From the NCBI RefSeq assembly GCF_016920785.2, contig NW_024609880.1:59409292-59473291 (forward strand): a DNA stretch of 64,000 nucleotides, written 5' to 3'. Each line of letters starts with the position of its first letter. The stretch's first letter is position 1. The DNA is from Ixodes scapularis. Its lineage: Eukaryota; Arthropoda; Arachnida; Ixodida; Ixodidae. Below the pieces are notes generated by a model. It had not been told where the DNA came from. It saw only the letters and a list, made by a program, of their open reading frames with translations, and did not search any database. This document shows positions 35,101-45,517 of the stretch, one piece after another. A program made the translations under genes and the position numbers.

Positions 35101-36157
35101 AATGCATTGACAGTGTAAAGATCCTCGGCGTTGTGTTCTCAGAACACATGTCGTAGTATCCCCATGTTTTTTACATACTTAAAAAACTTTGTAAAGTAGT
35201 AGGGATAATGAACAAATATGAGAAAGTAATTCCTGCGACTATAAAAAATAATATATAATTTCCTTTTTCATTCAATTCTTTGTTATTGCCATCTGGTCTG
35301 GGGGACAACAACAAAAAGTAACTTTGACAGGTTGAGGTGAACGCGAAAAAAAAAGAAAGCAATAAGGGTGGTTCAAAATGTCCCACGTGATTATAGTTCT
35401 ATTCCTTTATTTATAAAGCATAAAATACTTGACGTATCCAACATTTACTCTAATAGATTAACTGTCACATATTATCGTGCCTCAAGAGAACATATTACAG
35501 TGATTTTTGACTTCGCTAAACTTTAAAATAATCTATCATTATATCTCTCACGTCATTGGCATCCATGTCGAATCCCATCATCTAGAACTAATTTTGGCTT
35601 CCAGAGGTTGAGTTAGAGATTACCTTCACTGTTCAACACCTTATATTCCCAAGAAGTTGATTCACCTTCATTAAATGCCCATACAAATCAGGCTTTCTTT
35701 TGCTGAGTGAAAATGATTCTCTTATGTTTATTATACCTTCTACTTCAGTCTGTCTTGAGGCGCAACCTATTTTCAATGACACTTATTTTATAATCTTTAT
35801 AATCTTCGTGTCTGGAGGTGAGTGTTGGTAAACTTTCGTTAGATGTCCGTCAAACTTAAAATTTCCTGTAATAAATAAAATCTTCATTTTCTGTATGTTA
35901 TATCTATCTATTTAAATGCGTATTGAGATGATACTTATTATATTGCAAAATGTTATGTTACGTAAGTTATTTTCGCTGTGTTTTTTTTTGTGTGGGTTTG
36001 GATGACAGTGTCGCTCTGCCCTGTGTTTTCTTCTTTTTTTTTTGGGGGGGGGGCAGGAATCTGTCAAGCTGCAAACCTGCAGCTTTTTTTTTTCTGGCGC
36101 CCCTTGTCACATGTGTGTAAAAGCGCTGTGACAAACATAAACTGATTCTGAATATAA
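32191..36157 (+). mobile_element. Near full-length but decayed LINE
   Basis: The order matches a non-LTR element with two ORFs. ORF1 remnant: EQYSRRHNLEVKGIPK near 32255 and, at 32525-32830, LPDTTPFYVSKHLCPTLKRL, typical of the C-terminal domain of LINE ORF1 proteins. Endonuclease remnant: a TETWYRDDD-type motif near 33060 and GGDFNIN near 33350. RT: FIDFSKAFDQINHQTLL (about 34630-34680), then after a frameshift SGVPQESILNPQLF and YADD (34896-34907). The coding part is broken many times. A T-rich, G-rich 3' region ends near 36157 (AACTGATTCTGAATATA). Confidence 0.8.
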
Positions 36158-36248
36158 ACCATTGGAGCCAGGCACGTAGCCAGGATTTTGTTATATATGT
36201 TATATGTGTTTGTATATGTTATATATATATATATATATGTATGCGTGT
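36158..36248. repeat. Junction with TA microsatellite
   Basis: Short sequence between the LINE end and duplication copy B, mostly GTTATATATG and a TA run at about 36222-36238. Confidence 0.6.
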
Positions 36249-36894
36249 ATCTTGTGAATAATTCTAGATAAATCTGGTTTGTCTAGTTAGGAGGATATTG
36301 TCCTATAGTTACATTCCCTTGTGGTGTCGTTTACGAATGTCATACCTTTAAACAACGAGGCAGTTCGTGCAAAACCCTGTTAACCTCATTACGTATAAAC
36401 ATCTTTCAGACAAAAAAAAAGGCGAGGATAAACATTACGGCGATTTCCTAAACTCGCATTCAGAATTGTAATTTATGAAATCACCATGTGAGTGGCTTTT
36501 GATGCCTTTCTCGTCGGCTTGCTATTTTTCGCTAAGGCAACACTCGTAGAAGGTTCTAGATATATCATTTATATTTTGCTTAAGAAATGTACAGACAAGT
36601 AATTGAGATATGTAATGGTATGCCAGGTATAAAAAGTATGGTTTACGTGGCGAATAATCTAAACCTTGAAAAACTAGAATTGCAAACTGCCCTTGGTAAA
36701 TACACTAAACAAGGGCATCATCTTTCCTTTTCATAGCCGAGTTTAAAATCGTGCAACAATTTGGAAAGGTACAGTTTAAACTGCTCTAGGATACAGCCCT
36801 CTGAACGCATACCTTTAGATTCGCGCCTTTCACAGTTTACTGCGATATGCGGTTTTATCTGCATTGCAATCTGCTTTTCACTTCACTGATTGGA

Positions 36895-36962
36895 TTACGA
36901 TATTGACGGTATTACTTTAAAGGGCGGGTACAGAATTCTTGCTTTGATGCGGTGTATATAAG
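36895..36962 (+). promoter_or_regulatory. Promoter of cuticle gene 4
   Basis: TATATAAG at 36955-36962 lies 61 bp before the ATG, with TTACGATATTGACGG...ACTTTAAAGGGCGGGT at 36895-36929. It is nearly identical to the gene 3 promoter. Confidence 0.65.
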
Positions 36963-37023
36963 CCACTAGTACCTCCTACACTGCCACTATTTCCACTTAA
37001 CTTCAAGAGGAAAAGTATCCACC

Positions 37024-38396
37024 ATGTTCTCCAAGGTGGGAGAGTCTAACACAAGCTCGTAGTTGCCTTGGATTTCAAAATTGGCAGCCTCTTACTAGCG
37101 TTTTCTGTGACTGGAATAACAACTCGCTGTTTACTTCCAGGTCCTTGTGTGCTGCCTCTTCGCCTACGTGGCTTGCGGAGTTGTTGTGGAACATGTGAGT
37201 AGGGCCAGGGAGTGCCTAGCATTTTGGAAGTACCTACTCAATTCATGAATACCTCTTCGCACTGCGGATATTTGTTTATATGGATTAACGCAGCTATTGT
37301 AGCCCGGATCCGCAAATTAAAATCTTGCATTTCGCCTTCATGCTCTGAGGTACAAGCTAGGTTGCCCCCCCAAATGTAAGCAACGAAGTCATAATTCAAT
37401 ATAATTGATTGTAAAGTGCTTAAGGAATATAAAATAAATGTGCACTTCAGCTTTCAATTATTACGGACGAAGCTTCTAAGCTGTTCAAATCTAAAACGCG
37501 CTTCTAAAAACCAACTTTTTTTTTCTTTTTTTTTTTGTGGAAATTACCGTGTTGAATTTTGACGCACCTGAGATTGGGGAAAATGAAAAATAACTTTATT
37601 TGCCGAAGGGAAGGCGTTCGAATTTAAGGCGTTCCTGCCAATAGTTCAGACATTTCGTTGGATATACTTTTTATTGTAGTTACGCTTAAACTATTTACTT
37701 TCGTTTTCTTTGCACAACACAACTACGCCATGTTTTAACATGGCAACCGTCACACGAAAAAGTTCTAAAATCTTAGCTGTTTCTCGAAGGTCACATTATT
37801 TTGTACCATCAGCGCGCTTACTTGTATGGATTACCTACAGATTTAATTATAACCAATGAGTCTTCAAAAGCTAGTCAACTCGAATAACTTGAGCGTTGTA
37901 CAGGTTTTTGTTTTACTTAATATAATTATTAATTAGGTCTCCTTGTATTAACACTTTTCCTTTTATTTAATCGCAGCACCCACCCCAGCCTTACAGCTTC
38001 GGCTATGACAACGTCGACGAGTTCGGCACCCGCATGACCCGCCAGGAAACCGGAGATGAGTTCAACAACAAAGTCGGCTCGTACAGCTACGTCGATGCCC
38101 TCGGGGTCAGCCGTGTGGTGAAGTACGTCGCCGACGCCACCGGCTTCCATCCGACTGTCGAGACCAACGAACCAGGAACCAAGACCTCGGTCCCAGCGGA
38201 CGCCCCGTTCTTCTCCAGCGCCGTTGAGGGCCCACACCCGGTCGTTGTCAAGGCTGCCCCAGTGGCCGCGGTTCATGCTGTGCACGCTGCTCCAGTTGCC
38301 GTGCGCGCCCTTCACGCCACCCCGGTGGTGCACGCTGCTCCCTTCGCCTACGCCCACCATGCTCCTCTGACCTACGGTCTTGCCAAGCATTTCTAA
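37024..38396 (+). CDS. Cuticle protein, R&R chitin-binding type (gene 4)
   Basis: Three exons: 37024-37035 (MFSK), 37141-37194 (VLVCCLFAYVACGVVVEH) and 37977-38396; introns of 105 and 782 bp, phase 0. The product has 161 residues, the closest sister of gene 3: HPPQPYSFGYDNVDEF, a Chitin_bind_4 domain with DALGVSRVVKYVADATGF, and a tail ending LTYGLAKHF. The domain differs from gene 3 at VSRVV against VTRLV, and the tail has RALHATPVV where gene 3 has RAVHAAPVV. The promoter, introns and 3' flank are also duplicated. ATTAAA follows the stop at about 38399. Secreted chitin-binding structural protein by family knowledge. Confidence 0.92.
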
Positions 38397-38659
38397 GATA
38401 TTAAAAAAAGTAAACTTCAATTAATCGCTTGGCACTCCCTTTTGTGGGCTGGGTTTGAGATATTTTTGGAAATTTACTTTTTGCACGGTAAAAGCTGCTC
38501 ATACATGCAGCACTTCAACACTAGACTCCATTCTAGAAGCTCCACCTTCAGCGCCAGCTTTCTTCCCTGTTATTACTACTGTGAGCACGCGGGCACGCGC
38601 ATCCAAGTGTATGCGGGAGCCAACGAGCTCGCACTAAAAACGGAACTTTTAGCCTCAGC

Positions 38660-38831
38660 TAAAGGGGTATTCGGATGAGGGAGAAATCCCGGGGATTTCT
38701 CCCCGGCACGTGCATCCCACGACGAAAACGTCAGGCTTTGCGATGTGCAAAATCCTCGCGTTTTTATCTCGTGATGCGCGCGTGCCGGGGAGAAATCACC
38801 GGGATTTCTCCCTCGTGTGAACACGCCTTTA
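38660..38831. mobile_element. MITE of 168 bp in duplication copy B
   Basis: The element 38662-38829 is flanked by TA (38660-38661 and 38830-38831). Its ends, AAGGGGTATTC and GAACACGCCTT, are imperfect inverted repeats, and further in each end carries GGGAGAAATC followed by GGGATTTCTCCC, so each terminus is itself palindromic. Copy A has the uninterrupted sequence CAGCTTATGG at 31172-31180 as the empty site. Confidence 0.8.
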
Positions 38832-38997
38832 TGAGTGAAGAGATCATAGTCGTGAGCAGAACGTTCCCCTTTGTTTTTTTATATTAGTGAAATTTAATAT
38901 TAGCTACACAGATATCCATTGTCACTTTAAAACGAACCCATGCGTCTACTTTCCCATAAAGAAAGAGCTCATGGATCCAAGCAGACTGATGTACACG

Positions 38998-41339
38998 CAC
39001 TCTAAAAAAGGGGTGTAGTGGGTACACCCACAGGGGGTGTAAGTGCTGCCACATATACTACACCCATAAAGGTATACAAGTCCACCTCAAAACGAGGTGC
39101 ATATATACACCCTCTTTAGGGGTGCATATGTGCACCCTTTTATACACCTTCAGCATTCAGGGGTGCACAGATACACCCCATACTGGGGTGTGTCGCTACT
39201 CCTTTCTTACTCCCTCACTGTCGTTTCGGTGTGCAGGTACACCCCGATTTAAGGTGTACAAGTATTCCCTTCTCTACACCCACCAACGGGGTTTGCTATT
39301 GCACCGTTTTTTACATCCACCCCGCCCATAGAGAACAGAGATACACCCGCCAACAGGGTTTACTATTACACCGTTTTTACACCCACCCCGCTCATATGGA
39401 ACATGTATACACCTCATTCAATGATGTACCATTACACCTCTTTGTGCACCAACCTGAAGGAAACCTATAAAAAATGTACGCGCCTAGGTGGTTGCAAAAA
39501 GGCAGGTAAACAGACACAACGGATTGTTTTCAAATCTCCTATAAGTTTATTAGACTGCCTATTCCGTAAACAAGTACAAACGTGCAAGCATTCTGTGATA
39601 TGTGAAGATGTACAACGAAGCTGTTCCACGACTGAGGAGATTACTGAGCGAACAAGAACCGGGGTGATTCTTAGGTAGTGTCTATTCTCGCAGCAGCCGG
39701 CAGAATTATTTACCCGAAATCATGCCGGCAGTCGTCACTCATTGGCGATATAATCACTTCATCGAACGACGTGTCATCGATAGCGCAGGTTAGCTTTCCT
39801 CTATAAACATCTCTTTTTTTTTGTAATGAGCCGCCCCAGGCTATATGCGCGAGGTGATATATACGTGTATCACAGGTAGGGTGAAATTTCTTTTTAATGA
39901 GCCGCCGCATACTGTCGCCACAAAGCGACGTGAACGGGTGGGCTGGGTCGGTGAGCACGCGCCTCAGAGACACACGCACGACGAAATGTCCCTTCAGCGT
40001 GTATTTCGCGTAACGAGTAACGGTGAAACGTTAGTGTCGACGAAACGAGTCTAGAAAACGTGTATCAACGAAAAGGTGTCCATGAAACGCATGTTCACAA
40101 TACGCCGGGAGAATAAGAAAGTCACCTGCAGTTATCACATGATTGTAGTCAGCTAATGGCAGGCGACTGCCGATAGAATTTCTGGGAAATTATTCTCCCG
40201 GCTGCTAGGAAATAGACACTGCCTAATTTTAGACGTAATCAGGGACGGAACGGTCAATTGCCGCAAAGGAGAAGGTTGCAGCGCACTTACGATGAAAATA
40301 TCGGACTTGAAATGTGTAATCCGAGATAGATGTTGACACGCGCACTGCGGAACCACACAAACATGGAAAGAAAGGGGTCTGTGAAGATTCAACACGATGT
40401 GGCAGAAGAAGTAATTTGCCAAACCGAACACTAAACGCATCACACGAATTCCTTGGGCTTTTTTGAAGAAATCGCTTGTTGCCGATGTACGTTGGACTTT
40501 TTAAATGCTGGAAGCGTTGGTACACTCGAATACGTTGTCACGGACAAAATCTCTGGCACCCCCGCTGGTCGCAGCACAGCACACAAGAAACTATGCCGCG
40601 AATCAGACATTCCCGGATCGAAAAGAGCTAATACGTCACCCGTGAAATCTTTGCCACATGATCACGCGCCTGCCATTCATTACCCGCGCCCAGACAGCGG
40701 ACTCAAGGCATAACAAAAGCCTCCGGTTCATCGGTCCGACGACTGCGTAGCTTGTTCCACGCTTTCAGCTTAGGGAGAGAAAGAAAAGAGAGGAGTATAC
40801 AAAAATAGCAGCTCCTTCAAGGCCAAAAGTGGTCGCCCTCGCGGAGGCTTATCTTCAGGGTTATCCCAACAATGAACGCAGCTAGAGGATTTGTCCCCTA
40901 TATTCTCTTGAAAGTTCGACCCAAAGTTAATAGTGCAGTGGATGCTACCCGTGGCCTTGGCCTTCAGGCAGGTGCCGTGCTCTGCCTTATCTCTATAGCT
41001 TAGAGTCTGTAGTCAGGTGATCCTACCCGGGGACCCGATTGGCCTAAAACAAGCACAGCGTCTACTCTACTGTCAATACCGAGTGAACAAAACAGTTCCA
41101 TACTTCCTAAGAAACTGACCAACCCAAAAGTGACCCCCAAGAGGGCATCCAAGCACAGGCTGGTCGGGGCGCGTGGCTAGCGTGGCGGTGCACTGATACA
41201 CCTAGAGGTTTTTAAGGGAGAGGAGGATGCTCATTGTCGGTGCACAAATAGACTGGCCGGGCAACTGAGGGTGCATCTTCCAGGAAAGGGGTGCATGTGC
41301 TGCTGATACACCCGACTACACCCGTTTTTTCTTAGAGTG
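38998..41339. mobile_element. CACT-type DNA element with subterminal repeats
   Basis: The element of 2342 bp begins CACTCTAAAAAAGGGGTGTA and ends with the inverted form ACACCCGTTTTTTCTTAGAGTG-like sequence (last bases TTAGAGTG). It is flanked by the dinucleotide CG on each side; copy A has the empty site GATGTAGACGGGGGTGG (31331-31347). From 39008 to about 39420 the motif GGGGTGTA and its complement TACACCCC recur in both orientations, as in the subterminal repeats of CACTA/EnSpm elements. No transposase is recognisable in the interior, where open frames at 39403-39678 and 40453-40713 have no known domain. Superfamily assignment is inference. Confidence 0.75.
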
Positions 41340-41674
41340 CGGGGGTGGAGGAGTGACAGGCCACCAAAAACGCTTAAATCCGAATGAAGTCTGCGCTGAC
41401 ACTGAATGTGACACTTCATAAACTCATGCCATTTCCCATAAGATAATTTCGCAGTGATTGACTCTAGGATTACCCTGGGCAGAACCATATACCCATCTGC
41501 GTTTTTCAGTGTTTGGTGCTAAACGATGCATTGAAGCGAACACAAATATTTGAATAACGTCTGAACGTCTACATTCTTTTACAGACCGCACATTCAGCTA
41601 ATTACTGTAAACTACGGGACATGTGCAGTGAAATTCGAGATGCAAATATCAGATTGGCTGAAAAGCTCGATCTA

Positions 41675-42659
41675 TATGTTAGAACTCTGAGCACGTTAAA
41701 CACGCACTAATACTAAACACTGTAAGTTTTTGAGTCAAGCATCATTGCCATCTGATCGATTAATGGATGCGCATCGCTGGTCGCATTAATTTGCTCGGCG
41801 GAAAGGTATGTGCGGAGGCATTTTATTATGTAGTTATGCAACTATACTCACTGACGGCATCAGAAATCAATTGCGCGGTTTATTCACTTTTCGCATCTTG
41901 CCTCGCAATTTGTTATTTTACATTCTTATCGGCTAAATCCGCAATACCATTGGCTGTGAGAAATAATAGGATACTGGCAACTACCCACATCTTGTACTGC
42001 TTATAATACTGATATAATACTCTACATAACTCTGTACAGTCTCAAAATAGAGGGGGTGCTACTTAAAACCGCATGTCCAATAAAATACACGCCAATGCTT
42101 CAGTTCGGCGTACCCGAGCGTTGAGACGTCGAACCGGAAATACCAACTTTAACGAGCGGCTTGATAGCCGAGTGGTAAAACTCATTAAAATAGCTAATAG
42201 ACCTGTTACTCTATATAAAACAAAAATCAGTTTTTTCTTGGCAGTACTGCAAACCCTGAGTTGTTTTTGTTTTTATTTGTAGTCTTTGATATATACTTTA
42301 GCTGTCGTATAAGTTATATTGCACCGTAATATAATTTATATCGCAATTGGGGCCGTCCGTTTTACAGAAGTGCACTGGTCGTCGGAGTTAAATTTTTGAG
42401 TGCATCACATGGGACAAATTAGTGTAAGGCAACATTCTTTTTTTAGAGGTTATATCATTCTGATCTGCAATTTGATATCGCTGAATTACACAAATGTACA
42501 TTAGAAGTACATGCCTGTATGCTCTTGGATGTTAATAAAGTAGACGAAGTAAGTATTTCTGATATACAGTGTGTAGGATATGTATTCCGCTGTAGAGATC
42601 TATAAACGGTTTGTGAAGCGGACGTGATGTCTAGTTGCGGAGCTGGCGAAGGCACGGGG
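41675..42659. other. Intergenic DNA, no gene recognised
   Basis: AT-rich, short open frames only. A TAGCCGAGTGG sequence near 42168 resembles an RNA polymerase III A box, but no B box or cloverleaf follows. Confidence 0.4.
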
Positions 42660-42669
42660 TCAATTCGGC

Positions 42670-42925
42670 TCAGTACGTCAGGGGAAACGTTTGATTAATT
42701 GCCTTTGATATACCGGATGTCTGTCGTAAACTTTTAAAAGACGGCCAGCTGACGGGTCTCTCAAGGTGTATAGACAGAGCTAGAGGTGCAGATGGCGTAG
42801 GTGAGAGGTTTATGGTCCGTCCAGATGACGAAGGGGCGACCTCTACGAAGTGTCGAAGGTGCCGGGCGGCCAAGTACGCCGCGAGCAGTTTTCTTCCAAA
42901 GACGATGTAACGGGTATTCTTTAAA
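42670..42925 (-). pseudogene. Gypsy-type RNase H fragment
   Basis: On the - strand the frame includes FGRKLLAAYLAARHLRHFVE, matching the start of the RNase H domain of Ty3/Gypsy elements (usually FDRELLAAYLAxRHFRHxLE). Later codons are shifted out of frame but remain RNase H-like. It ends abruptly where an oppositely oriented integrase fragment begins. Confidence 0.65.
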
Positions 42926-42929
42926 GGCC

Positions 42930-43370
42930 GTATGGGCTTGTGGAGAGCTTTAATCGCCAGCTGAAATAAGCATTGATGGCCCATGGAAGGCCTAACATGT
43001 CGGTTTTCCAAGTGCCGGTCGTGCCCCTTGGCGTCCTGACGGCCCTCAAAAAAGACCCCAGATGTTCTACCGCCGAGCTCGTATATGGCACTCCTCTGAA
43101 GTTGCCATCAGAATTATTCGAAGCCGACACACCATCGTCGACAAAACCCAACGCCTATGCCGAGACCCTCAGAGTTGTGTTCAGGAAACTCTGCCCAATT
43201 TCAACTCGAGTCGGGAAAACCAAATCACCATACGTTACGGAAAACCTAAAAACTGCCACCCACGTGTTCGTCCGACAAGAACATCACAGTCAGACACGTC
43301 GTTCGTTGTCTCTTTCTACGGCCTCACCTTAAATAACGTGGTAGGATCTCGCGGCTCCCACAAATGTTTA
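42930..43370 (+). pseudogene. Gypsy-type integrase C-terminal fragment
   Basis: On the + strand the sequence reads GLVESFNRQLK, a stop, then LGVLTALKKDPRCSTAELVY and GTPLKLPSELFEAD, then ATHVFVRQEHH. This matches the end of the catalytic core and the C-terminal part of a Ty3/Gypsy integrase. It stops at about 43332. The fragment lies head to head with the RNase H piece, opposite to the normal order in one polyprotein. Confidence 0.7.
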
Positions 43371-43380
43371 GACAACTAGA

Positions 43381-44572
43381 AATTACACTTTGGTATTGAA
43401 GGATACCTTTCCATGTACCTTCAACGGCTTAGCGATATTTCGTGAATATTTTATCTAGATAAGATTTAGCCTAAATGTTTAGTCAACGACTTTGTTGACT
43501 TTGTTACAGTTTATCAATTTATGTCATAGTTTGGAGTTTGCCTAAGCTATTTTCTCTCACAAAACGTCGCTTTGTTTCCTATCCCTTTCTTTCTGCACGT
43601 CTTATATCTCACGCTTTTAGTTTCTTGCACCCCCCCCCCCCCCCCCCCTTAGATGCTGAAGGACTCAGGTTTCTGTAATGTGACATATAAACTTGACTTT
43701 ATCAATCAATATGGCGACTGAGATCTGTGGGGAAGACGGCTTTTTATCTTAAAAAGAACAAAAAAACTAAGGCGTCTTGAAGACAATTAGCCCTAACCAT
43801 ATTTATAAGATATATGAACCTAAAGAACTTGTAGGAAAGTATTAGGCTAGAGAGTTCATAGCATACCTCTACTTTGAATTTTTTTTTTACTGTAATCGGA
43901 TCCCAAGAGTGAGATACTTAGATTAAAATAAATGCGAATATTTTTTTTTTAAATACCGTGAACCACATTTTTGCATCTCTGGGCTATTTAAACACCTCGT
44001 AAATTGTTGTAGCCTATCTTTTTTGGGGGGAAGTGCGGTGCTTTTTGTCGTTTCAGTACATTCTGCATATAATTAATCCTATACGTTGAAAACCTCTAAA
44101 CACGCATTGGAGCATTTATCCAAGGAAAGACAATTGCAGAAATATACAAAAATAAGCAGACTTGGTTTACTTATCTTGTAGCGAAATAAGTCACGCGTGG
44201 TTTACTGCCTTTTATATGCCACCAATAAATTGTCATACAAACACGCTGGGGTGACAAATTACAAGACACATGCTCAGCTCCTGAACAGTGTTAGAGTTCG
44301 CCCATTTCCGTCACCGCAGTGATTGGAGAACAGTCACTACCAAATGTTAGACGACACGTAGATTGTCACAATGCGTATTCGAGTACAATTCATTAGCCGC
44401 AATCTACTTGTATCTGTGTCTACGTGGACGTCCCTGTAAATATGTTACCAAGTTTTGCGCAAGTGAAACTCAAGCGAAAGACACTTTTTATTCTAGAAAG
44501 TGCACTCTCAGAAGAAGCTTCTATAGTTCGTTGCAACTCAAGAAGGTGGGGCGGGGATAAGACGGGCCGGGG
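43381..44572. other. Intergenic DNA, no gene recognised
   Basis: AT-rich with a run of 19 C at 43630-43648. No domain-bearing frame or repeat boundaries seen. Confidence 0.45.
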
Positions 44573-44684
44573 AGGAGGAAGCAGACGGAACGCTGGAGAA
44601 GAGAGGGGGAAACCTCCTTCCCTCTTTAGCGTTCCGTCTGCTTCCTCCTGCCCAGCCTCTCTTACCCTCGCCCTACCCTCTTGA
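44545..44684. repeat. Imperfect hairpin with perfect 22-bp core
   Basis: AGGAGGAAGCAGACGGAACG plus two more bases at 44573-44594 are repeated in inverted form at 44628-44649. Weaker purine/pyrimidine complementarity extends outward to about 44545 and 44684. The 33-nt centre is itself purine-rich then pyrimidine-rich, so nearly the whole region can fold. Confidence 0.75.
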
Positions 44685-45449
44685 GTTACAACGGACTATA
44701 TGCGATTTGCATTGTCGGCGAGAATACATGGGTGACACAAGTGACAGTAGGCTCTGTGTAATGGAACCAACAATCCTATCCAATGCCATTCCACTTCCGT
44801 TTTATGAGCTCCCACCTGGGGAATAACAATATTTTGACAAATTCCTCTGCCTCTGCTTACCGAAGAACAACAAGATGTGCTAACTGAAATCTATGAAGTG
44901 AGCTCGGCGAGTATCAATGCCAGAAAAGTTCTTTTCATATGCAACAGGAAGCAAATATTGCGATTTAATACTGACAATGATATTGAACATTAGTTCGAAA
45001 TCATTCCAAGCCCCGTCATTTGCTAAGCTCGCTCCGCAGGTTTCAGAAATAAAAGTAGACGGAAGGACATTTTTATAAAAGATGAGGGAAAGGGTCGACC
45101 GCGTGCACCAAGAGCCGGACTTTTGGTTGCTGGAGGTATCTTACATTTATGGCCACGGAGTGTAAAGTCAAATTTCCAGATGACGCGGCTCGCTGCAGAC
45201 ATCTTACATTTCTGGAAACGAAGTGCAAAGACGAATTCTCAAATCGCGCAGCTGGCTTTGCGGGGACAAATGTACCTAACGTCACCCAGAGCTTTTTTGG
45301 CAAAGAGCGTTTAAGCCGTTTGCTGAAACCCGCCTTGAAACAGGGAACGCAAAGGAAGAAAATGTTATTCATGCCATGCTTCCGTTTTGTCAGGTCAATA
45401 TATACTTATGTTGACTGAGAATATTACCAACAAGTTCAGCACTTGGTTC
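44685..45449. other. Intergenic DNA, no gene recognised
   Basis: Short overlapping open frames at 45073-45418 on both strands have no recognisable domain. Confidence 0.4.
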
Positions 45450-45515
45450 TGTTAATGCTACCAGCGGCCAGTTAGTGGTTACGTAACCACTAACTGGCCG
45501 CTGGTAGCATTAACA
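45450..45515. repeat. Perfect 66-bp palindrome without loop
   Basis: The 33-nt arm 45450-45482 is followed immediately by its exact reverse complement at 45483-45515, with the centre at GGTTACGTAACC. The outer sequence is TGTTAATGCTACCAGCGG. It directly adjoins the CTATGG-rich element that starts near 45518. Confidence 0.9.
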
Positions 45516-45517
45516 AA

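Larger units (their letters stand above)
36249..41674 (+). repeat. Segmental duplication copy B (contains gene 4)
   Basis: Homologous to 26915-31675 in the same orientation. It lacks the intron LINE of copy A but carries its own insertions: a 168-bp MITE (38662-38829) and a 2342-bp element (38998-41339). About 60 bp near 36270-36340 are present only here. Confidence 0.85.

Noticed and set aside
42160..42230. tRNA-like A box (TAGCCGAGTGG)
   Set aside because: No B box, acceptor stem or cloverleaf can be drawn nearby; at most a SINE remnant.
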